Assembly: GCA_003868215.1 (NCBI GenBank)
Contig: QWDQ01000005.1
Location: 372,001 to 436,000, forward strand
Origin: Pseudophaeomoniella oleicola
Lineage: Eukaryota > Ascomycota > Eurotiomycetes > Phaeomoniellales > Phaeomoniellaceae
Reading direction: 5' to 3'
DNA length: 64,000 bases
The translations under genes were made by a program, and so were the position numbers. The notes under the pieces were generated by a model that worked only from the letters and a program-made list of their open reading frames with translations, had not been told where the DNA came from and ran no database searches. Below, piece after piece: positions 10,587-21,724 of this stretch (within the stretch, counting starts at the first letter, position 1; each line of letters begins with the position of its first letter).

Positions 10587-11097
10587 CCTGCGCTTTGATT
10601 TCCGTCACGGCTAATCGCCTGTCGTCGTCTGTAGTCGATTGATTGAGAGATCGTGTATGTTGGATTGGCTGGGAGGAAGATGGTTCTGGCAGAGAGTCGG
10701 AAAGTTATCATCCAAAAGAGTTTAGTGTCGGGTAAGTTGCTTAGTTATACGAAGAGACAGAAGACTGCTTGCATACCTCATGAATACCTAACAGATAATT
10801 ATGTATGTACCTCAGTATGTCATGCAACGCAGGTAACTACACTTAGTGTAAGCTACTACAGGAAGCTCGATAGACACGGTGCTCAATGCTCGCGGGTTGA
10901 AATGGTTTTATCTATCAGAGACGAAATTACACCAAGAACGGCCGTTTCCTAAAATACAATGAATCGCGAATGTGGGCTGTCGGCCATCACACTAGTAGCG
11001 ACAAGCAGCTCGCGCAAAATCCAGAGAAATTGACTCTGCAACAGTCCTGACGCCGTAACCCGTGACTGAACACATACCCTACTCACATTGACCAGCT
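10587..11097. other. Spacer between two minus-strand genes
   Basis: This 511-bp stretch should hold the promoter of the BuGZ-like gene and the 3' UTR of the gene upstream of it. I see no supported feature inside it. Confidence 0.6.
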
Positions 11098-12291
11098 TCA
11101 TTCCTTTAAATTACCCCCATTCTTCTTCCTTGGTCGTTTGTCCTCGCCTTTAGCTCTCCAATCACCCCATTTGCTGAACATGGAATAGCTTCGTACAGGA
11201 TTAGGCGCCTCGAGTAGCTTCTTCCTCCTCTGCTCTCTCTTTACAGGGTCCGTTGGATGTAGGAATGTAGGGTCTTTTCTGATAGCCTCCAAAAGGGTTG
11301 CATCGGTCCATTTCGGCGCCTCCTTGTCAATCTTTGGCTTCGCTGGATGCTTTGCCCGTGGTGTTGGTGTATTGCGGGATGAATCGGCAGGCACTGGACT
11401 TGGTACCGGACTCCCTTCTGGTGCGGGTGATGGTGCAGCGGATAGCAGGCTTGGGACTGGTGGTTCGTGTCTACGGCGCTTTGGAGTTGGTGAAGCTCTT
11501 GGAGTGGATGTGGCCTCTCGGGTGGCGGGGACTCTACTACCAGCGTAACGTGTGAACCGCTTCTCGTCAATCTCGAGCTTTGCATCACCCTCAGAAGAGA
11601 CAGGGCGGCTAACGTCGGATTGATCCAGCTCATCGTGGCTGCGCTTCCTTGTTTGTCGAACAGGCGTCGGAGCCAACTTTGGTTTGGGCTTCTTCTTCTC
11701 CCAGTAGAGGCGTGGTAACATATGTTTCCCGCTCTTCTCGATAGGCGTAAATCCATCAATGTCGTTTAGATCTGCACCAGCTGCCAATGCTGCCTTTTTC
11801 ATCCTGCTAGTTTGAGAATCGTTTGGTACAAATCCACCTTGAGCGAACGGGTCTTGGATTTTCAATGAAGTGACGGTGATTTTTGGATCATATTTGTAAC
11901 CATACAACATTGCACGCTTTCTCTCCTCGTATTCGTCGAAATCTTGAAGTTTTTGAGGGTCATGAATTTCGTCGGTGTTGCTACCCTGCAAGTGTCGCAG
12001 TACCATTTCAATAGCGAGGTACTCGTCTTGTGCAGCTTGCAGGGCCATCTGGCCGTTTTCGAGAGCCACGAAAAGCTCTTTCTGAGGCATTTGCTCTGCA
12101 TCGGCAAGTTGACTAATGAAAGTACTCGCCTCTGCGATAGGAGGAAGCGTATCGTCAGGTGAGCTCTCCTTATAGAGATCTGGTCGCTGCTGGTTTCTGA
12201 AAGTGTCATCCCATGTGACTTGAAATTCCTCGGTTCGCTGTCTATAGTTCAAATGCAGCGTTCGCAGCTCTTTGGAATTCTTGAGGTCCAT
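11098..12291 (-). CDS. Unrecognised nuclear-looking protein, 397 aa
   Basis: Single exon; the first ATG of the frame is at 12291. I do not recognise the family. The N-terminal half is helical and charged (for example LRTLHLNYRQRTEEF, FVALENGQMALQAAQDEY). The middle contains KHMLPRLYWEKKKPKPKLAP and a run of basic residues (RQTRKRSHDEL). The second half is Pro/Ser/Thr-rich and disordered-looking, and the C-terminus is strongly basic (RREQRRKKLLEAPNPVRSYS, then KRPRKKNGGNLKE). Several nuclear-localisation-like Arg/Lys clusters and the lack of any signal peptide or membrane segment suggest a nuclear role, possibly in chromatin or transcription. That is inference only. It lies between other minus-strand genes with separate promoters. 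Confidence 0.75.
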   Translation of the reverse strand: MDLKNSKELRTLHLNYRQRTEEFQVTWDDTFRNQQRPDLYKESSPDDTLPPIAEASTFISQLADAEQMPQKELFVALENGQMALQAAQDEYLAIEMVLRHLQGSNTDEIHDPQKLQDFDEYEERKRAMLYGYKYDPKITVTSLKIQDPFAQGGFVPNDSQTSRMKKAALAAGADLNDIDGFTPIEKSGKHMLPRLYWEKKKPKPKLAPTPVRQTRKRSHDELDQSDVSRPVSSEGDAKLEIDEKRFTRYAGSRVPATREATSTPRASPTPKRRRHEPPVPSLLSAAPSPAPEGSPVPSPVPADSSRNTPTPRAKHPAKPKIDKEAPKWTDATLLEAIRKDPTFLHPTDPVKREQRRKKLLEAPNPVRSYSMFSKWGDWRAKGEDKRPRKKNGGNLKE

Positions 12292-13025
12292 ATCCGACAC
12301 AGCTCCGACCTTGAACCGGACTCAAGGGTGAGATGAAGATGGTACAGTGAGCTCGCAGTTGCTCCCAACAGTGTGATAGAGCAAGAGTATTGTGGTCAAT
12401 TCAAATAGTAATGGACGAATACAGTGGTAAATTTTAGCAGGAGATCCCAGCTCTTCCTGCAGCAGATAGTATGATGAGCACGATTATGATCTACAAAAAT
12501 GAATCGAGATGAGAGAACAGAAATGAAGAGAAGCTGATCAGTCGAAGGAAAGCAGAAGAGGTTGGTATATCGTGAGTGAATGAAGAAATGCATAAGGTCT
12601 TTGACAGGGGAACGAGCCAATCAGAAAGCGTCTTTTGCGGCCGATCCGGTCCTGGCAATTCGGAAATAAAATAATTCACTGGGCGTATTATGTCAGCTAT
12701 TGATTGATGTAGTATAGGTATTCACTTCTCCTCTGCCTGGACGGCCCATCTAGGCTAGAGAGTTGAAAGAATTCCTATTGTAATACTATTGTTCTACTAT
12801 TGTTCTGCATTCTCGGGATTTTCCTGTGAAGGGCCAGTAGATTCGTGCTGTGAAGGTTGAACGGATGGCCCAATTCATTCCACTTCAAATTTAGGAGACT
12901 CAACATCTACTACGGGTAGTACCTATCATTATCGGAAGACTTTTACAGACCACGAATGTCGAAAGTAATCCGTTCCCTAACCTCGCACCATGTCGTTACA
13001 ATTTACTGCAAGTGAACCAATCTCC
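12292..13025. promoter_or_regulatory. Spacer upstream of the 397-aa gene, with a CCAAT box
   Basis: A 734-bp gap between two minus-strand genes. It carries GAGCCAATCAGAAAGCG, with CCAAT at 12617-12621. That resembles the box upstream of ferrochelatase and lies about 330 bp before the 397-aa gene's start. I see no gene here. Confidence 0.45.
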
Positions 13026-13140
13026 TCAACCTCCTCCTCCACAACCGCCGCCGCCGCCACCACCACCACCACCGCATCCTCCGCCTCCGCCACCACCACA
13101 ACCGCCACCCCCACCACCGCAACCACCACCAGCACATGCG
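13026..13140. repeat. CCN-type minisatellite coding for a Gly/Cys tail
   Basis: Imperfect triplet array (mostly CCN on the plus strand) inside the third exon of the DUF1399 gene. Read on the minus strand it gives runs of 4-10 Gly separated by single Cys. On the plus strand it gives a spurious poly-Pro frame. Tandem triplets make the tail length likely to vary between isolates. Confidence 0.85.
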
Positions 13141-15443
13141 CCACCTACTCCTCCAGCACATGCCCCTTGCCCAGCAGTCCCGGAACAGGTTCCCATAGCA
13201 CAATTTCCCGCGCCGCCCGCTGTAGTATTGTAACAGCCGGGATTGTAAGCATACATACCTCCACTGATACAGGGATCCATGGCATACGGATAGTAACCCA
13301 GAGGTCCAAGATAGAGCATTGGGTAGCCCCATGCATATGCGTAAATATAGTCGTCTCGTTTAGGTGGCGCTTTGCCAGCCTTCTCTGCCCGACGACATGC
13401 GCGCTTGTAGTCTTGGTCAAGCTTCATCTTTTGTCTCGCCCCTATCAGTGAGGCATACTTGTTCTGGTCCCTGACGGCATTATGTGCAGATATATGAGGA
13501 TTGGAGTATGGATCCGATGATATGTTAGGATTGTCATGCAGCATCAATGCATTCTTCTTCGCGGCCGTTGATGAAGTGGAGAACAGGCTGTAGGTTGATT
13601 CCCTTACACAAGCACAATACCAGCAATTGCATTCGCTGTAAATTCCGCCTTTGGTGATCTTTGTGAATTGTTTGGATGTCCAGGCGAAATTTGACGAAAG
13701 CTTGTTCTCGTCGATCTTGTCGTTGTGGTCAATCAATTCGTCGGACATCATCTTCTGCGAATATGAACAATAGCGGTTTGGACACAGTTGATGTGTATGC
13801 CTTAGAGACGATTCTGGTTAGCAAAATCAACAATCCAGGTAACACATGAAACCCTCCTCCCGAATTTGTCTTCTTCAAAGATTCAGAAAAGGAAAGGGGT
13901 CTGTTGTAAACTCACCACGCCAAGTCGACATCCAAGGTTGGGACGGCCATGTGTCCTTGGTTCTGGGCCATGATTTGGAAGAAGATCTCGTATTTAGAGA
14001 TCAGGCGACTGATGGTAGATTCCAGCGCAGGTGAGTGTACCCAATCCTGCATTGCTGATTAGTCCCACGGTTTCAATTTATGCATGCGCTGCCTACCAAC
14101 TTGGCCATTTTGTCAACAAAGATGCCTTGACGTAGAACGGCTCCAACAAGATCCAGAGCAAATGGAGACGAATTCTCCCAATAGCGGGACATCATCCTCC
14201 GAACAGCTACCTTTTCATTACTGAGTAGATGGCGGGGCATGTTTGCCGGTCTGAAGCCCAATTGTACCATGCGCTGTATAGGGTTTCGTCGTAGGGCTGT
14301 CTCCAATTCGACTTTTACATTTTCTATGCTCCTACGTTCGATCTCATCTTTCTGCGTCATATCCAGGAGTCCAGTACTGGCTACCGAAAGAATCAAGTAG
14401 TTTGGAAAAAGCATATCCAAGCTTCTCCCACTCTGTGGAGGGAGGCCTTTCAAGTTGAGGATCGTTCCTGGCATCGGGTGCTTGTATTTCAAGAGATTCT
14501 CGAGGTCATTGCGGAATTTGACCAATCGCAGGGTCTGATGGGTTGTTCCAAACCCGCAGGTTGAACATCGATGCTCGAAAGCCTTATCTGCGTAGCCTTT
14601 TGCAGTTTCAAAGGCAGCAGCAGGATCCGTCCCAAAGATGCCCTCTGTGTATGGCGCTTGGAAGTCTTGCTTGCACCGGTAGCATGACATCTTCCTCGTG
14701 GGTGAATCATGTAGATTGTCCCATGCGAGCCGGGTCTTTGATTCAAAAAAAGCAACTGCTGCTGGCGGAACAGTATATTCGAAGGTTTCATTGTCAATGC
14801 AACCGTCGATTTCAGCCCACGGGATCCCTGCGACATAGATTGACATTTTGCATAGCCGTTGGCAATCTTCCAAAAAGTCCCGCGGATTCAACATGAAGGA
14901 ATGCAGAATCATGAGTACGTCCAGAGGTGGCATGTTGTTTGTATGCCATTGCATAGAAGGATGTCCTCCAATGTTCCCGTTCTGGACGTCTTCGATAGTC
15001 ATCATGCCCTGTGAACCCGCACCCAGTGGGTGCGAGGGGACGCAGACATCGAACCATTGGCTGAAACGGTCAACAGCCCGAGTGACATAGACAGCCCATC
15101 GCTTTTCTCTGACTTTCACCAAAACATCTCCTTTTCTTTCGTCAAACTTATCGGAAAGAGCATCATTGATGCCGAAAAGACCATCGGACTCAGACACCTC
15201 GTCACGGAGGTGCTTGAAGGCAGTAAGAAGCTTCAAATGGGCGATGCATTCATCATTCGAAGGAAGAGCTGTGCTCCTCCTCTCGCCGAATGCCAATTTT
15301 CGTAAGCCAACTGTGATCTCGTCGGTAGTTTCGACTGGCTCATATGCCGGTGGCTGCAGCTGTGGTGACTTGTCTGCTACAGCGTCTCCCGATAAAGCTT
15401 CTTCTAGGAGGGCTGACTTGTCTTTCTTTGTAGGACTTGCCAT
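13026..15443 (-). CDS. DUF1399 (GRDP-like) protein with Gly/Cys-rich tail
   Basis: Three exons, 15443-14097, 14046-13916 and 13800-13026 (introns of 50 and 115 nt), give 750 aa. Both junctions keep frame and rebuild family motifs: the first joins AKL to DWVHSP, the second forms DLAWHTHQLCPNRYCSYSQ. The DUF1399/glycine-rich-domain family is defined by conserved W/H-rich segments such as SMQWHTNNMPPLDVLMILHS and the DLAWHTHQ motif, both present. There are also CxxC pairs (MSCYRCKQDF, HRCSTCGFG) and CNCWYCACV near residue 550. After an aromatic YIYAYAWGYPMLYLGPLGYY segment, the last ~70 residues are almost only Gly, Cys and Ala. Plant relatives act in osmotic stress signalling; fungal members have no known function. 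Reading the third exon alone would wrongly give a separate 241-aa gene. Confidence 0.85.
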
Positions 15444-16221
15444 CGCATATTCATCAATAATTACCGGCTCTGTGGTAGTCGAGTACTGAGCACTATCTCG
15501 CGAGTCGCCACTTTGTCTTTATAAGTAGAGGCATCCTGGGGCAAACAAGCTACCAGATCTAATCTTAGCTCTACTAATGGGCGAGCTACGTCGTCGTTGG
15601 TCCGTATCACATGATGATGAAAGATCGTTGTAGTGGGTGTCATACTAATTATGTAGTATCACGCTATCGATGACAAGCCGAACTGCCCAAGGCTTATCAT
15701 TTCTTAATTAGCTTCTTTTTTGTCACAATAAGCATCACAGCACACGATATTCACCAGGGAATGCCTAGCAAGGCTGACACAGACTGCCTTGACTGGACGT
15801 TTCTTTACCCGTAATGGCTTTTTCACCCTTTCGTATTGAAGGGAGCTAGGTCCTGGGTTAGTTGAATTGTTGTCGTATTTCGTACTGCAGCACAGTCACT
15901 GTAGGATGGGGCTGACTTTTGTCAATGAATTGACAAGGCAGACAACTTCGGGATCATGGAAGTCAGCCCCAAACACAAGCGTGGGAATCCTGTTAGGCTA
16001 TGATACACATTTTACATCAGCCTTTGCTCAGCCCACTTGACTTGAAAATGTCGATTACATGCTTTTATTCAAACGCCATCATGGGGTATAATGTAAGGAC
16101 GAAGCGCAAAACCGGAACCACCAGCATAGACTTGGAACAATGCGCCCAAACAGCCGACCTCCATTTACCTAAAATCAAGACAGAACAACCTTTGTTACGC
16201 CTTGAAATACAGCTCATCCAT
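15444..16221. other. Spacer between two minus-strand genes
   Basis: 778 bp holding the promoter of the DUF1399 gene and the 3' region of the SP-RING gene. Frames are short and motif-free. Nothing further is supported. Confidence 0.6.
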
Positions 16222-19200
16222 TTAATCGTCCAATTCGATAATCGTCGTCACTTCATGCCGCTTGTTCTCTCTGGAGGCTTCATGAGTGGTCGCCCTCCTT
16301 TTCTGACCTTGGAGAGAAGGGCTTTCCTTCCTGGAAGCTTGTTTCGGTTTCCATTCACCGTCAGGGTTCACTAGGATGGCGTCTGTGCGTTGGCCTTGCT
16401 TTTCGAGAGAGTCACGGACCGACTGAAGGAAAAGGTCTTTCACCAGACTATCTGGGCGCGCGTCAGCACGACAAATCGGGCACCTCCATTCATCCGGACT
16501 GGTTGGACCACCTTCCACGCGGCTCCTCCGGGTCGCTAGAAAGGTGTCGAGGTCGAAGCATTCTTGGTGCAAGCAATAGAGGCCACGGACAGCTTTCTCA
16601 AATACTTTAAAGGTGAATGGGTCTTTGAGATCGATGCTCAAATGAGGATCAATGAGTACAACATCATCATCAACCTGACTTCTCTTCAAGGCCGTGATGA
16701 TACGGGTAAGCGAACTTTCAAACGAGATATCCTTTACGGCCTTTTGAACATGCTCGTCGTCAGCCACCTCGATGATCTCAACGGCGATAGAATAGAATTT
16801 TTTCGTGCTTTCATCGTGATTTCTCAGCAAAGAGAACTCGAGAGTATTAATACCATCCTTGACAAAGTCCGTGACATCTACTGCAAGATCTTTTCCGTGA
16901 TGGACTTTACGGCGTACCTCAAGCTGATGTCCGTTCAATGTAATAAAACATGCTGATGGCCAAACGCTGTCCTTGGAACTCCATTCATGCGCCGCCGGGC
17001 TCCTGTCCTTTGCAGAAAGGACACACCGTAACCGAAAGACGCAAGAGCCATTGGTATAGTAACGTACAGGAGGATAAACGGAAGTACCTGGAGCCGCCGA
17101 TGCCACTTTCCTGCCGATGTCGGAGGAAGAAACTAGGAAACTCCTTTTATAGTATGAGGTTTCCACTCCTAAGGCTTGAGGTGGCATAGCAAATCTGGAA
17201 AGGTACTGATATAGGCGCATATCTGGATCCTCTTGCCCGGTGAGATCCACCTTTTTAGCAATGGGCGAGGAAAGATATGCTTGATGAAGAGCTGTCCTGG
17301 ATGGATTTGGGGCAGTAGACTGAGGCAGTTCGTAACCAACATTGGGGAAGAGCCTTGGGTATGATCGAGTCCGCTGCCCTGGCCCAGCAGGCAATGTAAC
17401 TGGGCCATCGTGATTCGAGACTGGAGATAGGTTGGAATAGCCGCTATGTGTGAGAGGGAGTGTGACAGCATGATGAGGCAGTGCCGCACCCGCTTGACTA
17501 CGCAGAGGCTGACCGGCATTGCTTACAACCAAAGAACCGTTATTTAAAGTAGTCGGAATCTGGGACAAATGAGCTCTTCCATGTTGCACGGGAATGGTCA
17601 AGGTATGAAGCATGTGAGGCGATTGCACAGCATTGGCTTGAGCACGCACAGAGGTGGCCCTGCCCGGACCTAGCGTATTATCAGAACCTGCAACCAAGCT
17701 GTTTTGGCGAGGATGCAAGGGTTGTCCATAGCCTTGCTGCTCACTTGGTCTAACGTGAATATTCTGCGGTGCTGGGTTTTGTTGATTGCCTTGCATAGGG
17801 ACCAGAGAGGCAGTCCACTCATCCAGTGTCTTTGGTCTCTGTTGTATTAAGCGTCGGTATCGTAGGATTCTGTCATGTATTTGCGCATCCCGCTGAGCCT
17901 GCGTACCTTGTCCTATTTGCCAGATCGATGCTAGGCCTTCTCGAAATAACTCCCAGCATGCGGCCCACCAATACTCACCGCTGGCATGAGTGCCCCTAGT
18001 CAAATGTTGATGCAGAGACCCAAATATCACCTCTTGTAGAACTGAAGACCGTGTACTGTAGTGACTGAAAACTTCCTCTGGCCAAGGAGGACAGAGCCGC
18101 TGGAGTGCCTGCTGCCTATCTTGCGACCAACTTTGCCCAAATATGTCAAGGAAATGGGACATTTGATCAAGAATCCGACGACAGGGGGCCGACGATAGCC
18201 ACAACGGATACAATGGCTGCGGGAAGCTGACACTGAATATCAATACTTGTTGTGGCATGGGTCCGAGAAGAGACTCTAGTTGACTCAGACCTCGATGCTG
18301 AGCGTCACCAAAATTGGCAAAGCGTCGAATCTCAGCGTGACTGACGGTAGCCAAAGCAAGAATCTGGTGCAACCATAGGAAATAAAAGTCATCAAGACTC
18401 AAAGCATGCCGGAGGAGCGTTAGCCGTGAAATGCTTGCCTGACCGAGATGAGGCCATCCACCCATTACCGCCACGAACGCGTCGATATCATTCAGCGCCG
18501 ATACGCTCTGTTGTCCAGGTCTAGTTGCGGAGACGTTTTGTTGAGACGAAGGATTATTTCTACCAGTCGAGGACGATGGGCGTGTTACAGGCGATGGAAG
18601 CATTTCGCTAGCCGCAGCAATGGGCCCATGGCCTGTACTAGTTGTGATACCTCGTGGGCCATGTTGAAGATCACCAGTGATTGAGTTGTCTATGACCGAG
18701 CGTGACGGAGGTGGTACTGGCGTCCGTTCAGGAGGATAGATCGTTTCACTAGCTGACGGCACCGCGACAGTCATTGGACTGTTCTGTAAGGGAGTAGGAT
18801 TTATCATTTCTGTTGGCTGCTGAGCGGTTTTGCCTGTTTGCAGAGACGACTTTCGATTTTCGGCGGACAAAGATACTGTCGGGGAGCGTAATGCTGGAAC
18901 AACATTTCCGCTAATGATACTGTGCTCGGCTTGATCAAGCAGCTGTTCCTCACTGGCGGCAGGGGACGGTAGATGAGCGGTAGATTGAACTTCAGTGGTC
19001 ATGGTCGTCGGCACGTTGCCTATAATAGAAGGGTTGCGAACAGTGCCATTAATATGACGCGACGTCGCCGGCGGCCTAATTGACGAGGGCTGTATCGGAG
19101 CGGCGTTCATCCAAGCATATTGCCGTCCACCCATGAATAGTTGAGAGGTTGTATTGGAATGTGCAATGTCTCTAGCTGCAATGGCTTCGGAAGCAGCACC

Positions 19201-19251
19201 TGGGTTGGGAACCTGTTGCTTTCTCTGATCTTCTCGGGATGGTCGAGCCAT
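16222..19251 (-). CDS. SP-RING (MIZ) zinc-finger protein, PIAS/Siz-like SUMO ligase candidate
   Basis: Single exon, 1009 aa, with a clear ATG. The first ~650 residues are low-complexity and rich in Ser, Pro, Gln and Thr, with a helical central section (about 250-470). Residues about 690-870 form a beta-rich region like the PINIT-type domain that precedes SP-RING fingers. The finger is C893-x-H895-x2-C898 (CLHQEC), then C924-x2-C927 (WRCPIC), preceded by PFTKVFE-like residues typical of zf-MIZ. The protein ends TTIIELDD, a hydrophobic-plus-acidic SUMO-interacting motif. SP-RING proteins hold the SUMO-charged E2 and direct SUMO to nuclear targets. E3 activity is inferred from the finger alone. 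The length and disordered N-terminus fit fungal Zmiz/PIAS-like members. Confidence 0.85.
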   Translation of the reverse strand: MARPSREDQRKQQVPNPGAASEAIAARDIAHSNTTSQLFMGGRQYAWMNAAPIQPSSIRPPATSRHINGTVRNPSIIGNVPTTMTTEVQSTAHLPSPAASEEQLLDQAEHSIISGNVVPALRSPTVSLSAENRKSSLQTGKTAQQPTEMINPTPLQNSPMTVAVPSASETIYPPERTPVPPPSRSVIDNSITGDLQHGPRGITTSTGHGPIAAASEMLPSPVTRPSSSTGRNNPSSQQNVSATRPGQQSVSALNDIDAFVAVMGGWPHLGQASISRLTLLRHALSLDDFYFLWLHQILALATVSHAEIRRFANFGDAQHRGLSQLESLLGPMPQQVLIFSVSFPQPLYPLWLSSAPCRRILDQMSHFLDIFGQSWSQDRQQALQRLCPPWPEEVFSHYSTRSSVLQEVIFGSLHQHLTRGTHASGEYWWAACWELFREGLASIWQIGQGTQAQRDAQIHDRILRYRRLIQQRPKTLDEWTASLVPMQGNQQNPAPQNIHVRPSEQQGYGQPLHPRQNSLVAGSDNTLGPGRATSVRAQANAVQSPHMLHTLTIPVQHGRAHLSQIPTTLNNGSLVVSNAGQPLRSQAGAALPHHAVTLPLTHSGYSNLSPVSNHDGPVTLPAGPGQRTRSYPRLFPNVGYELPQSTAPNPSRTALHQAYLSSPIAKKVDLTGQEDPDMRLYQYLSRFAMPPQALGVETSYYKRSFLVSSSDIGRKVASAAPGTSVYPPVRYYTNGSCVFRLRCVLSAKDRSPAAHEWSSKDSVWPSACFITLNGHQLEVRRKVHHGKDLAVDVTDFVKDGINTLEFSLLRNHDESTKKFYSIAVEIIEVADDEHVQKAVKDISFESSLTRIITALKRSQVDDDVVLIDPHLSIDLKDPFTFKVFEKAVRGLYCLHQECFDLDTFLATRRSRVEGGPTSPDEWRCPICRADARPDSLVKDLFLQSVRDSLEKQGQRTDAILVNPDGEWKPKQASRKESPSLQGQKRRATTHEASRENKRHEVTTIIELDD

Positions 19252-21724
19252 TGTGGCACTGCCTGCCCAAATGTGATTGGCAGGCGTACATTCAAATACT
19301 TATCGCGATGATGGACAGGTCGCAAGTGAAGTAAAAGTGAGCCATAATAATCGATAAGCCCATTTAAGAAGAGAGCATTGCGACGATGGAGGAGAGAAGG
19401 AAGTGCCGGTGGACGTAGGTAGCGATATCTGCTACCGTCCTAAGATCACGATCGTTCGCCCTCAGTCTGTGCCATACATCAAATACAGTTACGGATGCAT
19501 CAGCCACAGCGGCAAAGCAAATAAACAGAGCCGGCTACCAGCAGGCACCGGTGGATGGGAGTTAGATGGGCGGTGTAGTCTGGAAACCAATACCGATGTT
19601 TCACTGTCCACAAGTGTAGTTTAGTAGGATGCGCTCCAGTCCGACTGGTGACAGCATATCAGAAATTGAGTGCTGGATGTGATTTGGGCCAGGACGGATA
19701 CTCTGGGACGAAGGGACAAAGAATTCTCGGGACATGCATACACTCATGATTGAGTTAGTCACCTTACCAAGGTACCTTTAGGTAGGCTGTCGGTCAGGTT
19801 AGGATAGGTGATCTCTAACTTAGTTAAACTTAGTTAAATAGCATACTATATAACGGTACCTTACTTAGGTACTAAGTACACGTAGTACCGTAGTAATTAC
19901 TACTGTAGTACTACGTAGTACTATGGTGTGTCCCCACACAAGCACGGGAAGGACCTAAATCTGTATCCCGAGCTCGTCTCAGTTGACGGGAGATTCAGAT
20001 ACTCTATGGAGTACTGTACGTAGTACCATATTATGTATTGACAGACCTATCCCCAAAGATACCTTAACATGCAGACTCAGGCGCAGAAAGTTGACAGAAA
20101 CAAGGTTTTGCTAGCATCGAGCAGAGCCCACTACAACGGTGCTGGATCCTATCTCAATCAAGTGGGTAGAAGCTCAGTATTGATATTTCAATGAACCTCA
20201 ACCTGACCGTTATTGACCCTATCGCACAGAGCACAGAAATGTCTGAAAGTCGTGGACAAGTCAGAAAGGATGAATGGCAATATACAAAGTGCAAACGCAA
20301 GAGCTCTTTGAGTACCCAATAGTCCATTTAATGAATCAGTGGCAAAAGCTTGAGAGGAGAACAGAAGCCAAAAAAGCTCTATCACATATTCATTAGGACC
20401 TGGCAGATTGCCATCTAGATACCTGGAAGCGGTAATACAGGTGATCGATTAGATGAGAGACTCTGTAATTGCGATAGATCCTCAATGCGGATATCTCGCT
20501 ACAACATTAAGAGGGTTGGAACACAGGATCCGAAGGATCAATTTCGTCGGAGAACGATATATTTTGATCTCTGGAAACCGAAGATAGAATATAATGTACG
20601 CGATGTCGGGTTGCCTGATCGAGAGCCGTCGACTACATTAGATACAACGATATCTCCATGGGGTCCATAGGTCTGCCGGTGATCCTCGTAGTGAGCCTAC
20701 GGCCTGATGGCATTCCTGTCCGCTTGCTCCAACCATGTCACTAAACTACCACCTGTGTTCTCGACGGATCGGTGGTTCACGGTATGGAGCTCGAAATGCG
20801 TCTCGCATACGGCGTCAACGAGTGTGGCCCCCAGGGAATATACAATCGTCCCCATGTAGTTTGCCCATCTCGCCATTTCAAGACTCTGCTGTCTCCTGTG
20901 TTCCGATTTTTAGAGTTGCTATTGATTCCAGGGATACCACGCCACTCAAGGATGACCATTATCTATTATTAGCCTGAACGAACTTCTGATGAATGGGTGT
21001 ACAACGTATATTGTACGGTCCGAGATCCTTGACGGTGAAGGTTGATTTCACCACTCGTATACTGGAAAGTAGTACATAGAAGAAGACATCAGACGCTCCT
21101 CCGATATTGGGTGTATATGGCCGAGGTGTTGTCAAATACCTGAGACTCGCAATCGGTACCTACAGTAATTAATGCTTGCTGGTTTGATTCTCCACCGAAA
21201 ACAAGCCATGTCGTGTCGCCTAACAGAGCCATGCTGCCACGCCACCGAGTCGTAAATACTTCTTCTCAGATTCGGGAGATAGCCCAAGACACCCGTAGAT
21301 GACGCTGCGCCTGAAGTGTCAGTGCTTTGAGATCACTAGCCGTTTCTGTCGACATTCGTAGCCGTCGTGTATTCATGATTTTGGCGGTCGAAATACCTTA
21401 GATGCCCGTAGTGGTATTGTAATTACATATCTCTTTAGCTGCGCGGAAAGGTCAAGCTCGCGCCAGAGGCAAATCGGTCTGGCCGGCCCCATGCTCCATC
21501 CCTGCACGCCAAACGCTCCCTTCAATGCCGCACAACTTATCATCGGGGCGCAACATTATCCTCTTTCTGAAATAGGACCACTCTTTTATCCGCTGACGGC
21601 CGCGGCATGTTGCTGCATGTATCAAGCTCGTTTGCATAGGTCGTCTGAGGCCGGTGTTTGAACGGATGAGATGCGATATTGAAGCCTCTGAAGGCAGCGC
21701 TTCTCTAGAAAGATCGCGCATTCG
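19252..21724. other. 2.5-kb divergent spacer, no convincing gene
   Basis: Lies between the start codons of the SP-RING gene and the Boi-like gene. Around 19750-20040 are short palindromic strings of the GTAGTAC/TACGTAG kind and AGGTACC/TTAGG kind. The remainder (about 20050-21720) is ordinary mixed sequence with only short frames (60-100 codons) of no recognisable family. It might contain a non-coding RNA or a decayed gene, but nothing in the sequence shows that. Confidence 0.55.
19909..19920. repeat. TACTACGTAGTA palindrome, copy 1
   Basis: Perfect 12-bp inverted repeat embedded in a longer GTAGTAC-rich stretch (19880-19925). A related TACGTAGTA is at 20017-20025. Confidence 0.8.

Noticed and set aside
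13012-13233. Plus-strand poly-Pro protein
   Set aside because: It is the antisense reading of the Gly/Cys tail of the DUF1399 gene and has no other support.
20188-20385. Short minus-strand frame with a hydrophobic N-terminus
   Set aside because: 65 codons only, no conserved motif, and no splice partner that extends it convincingly.
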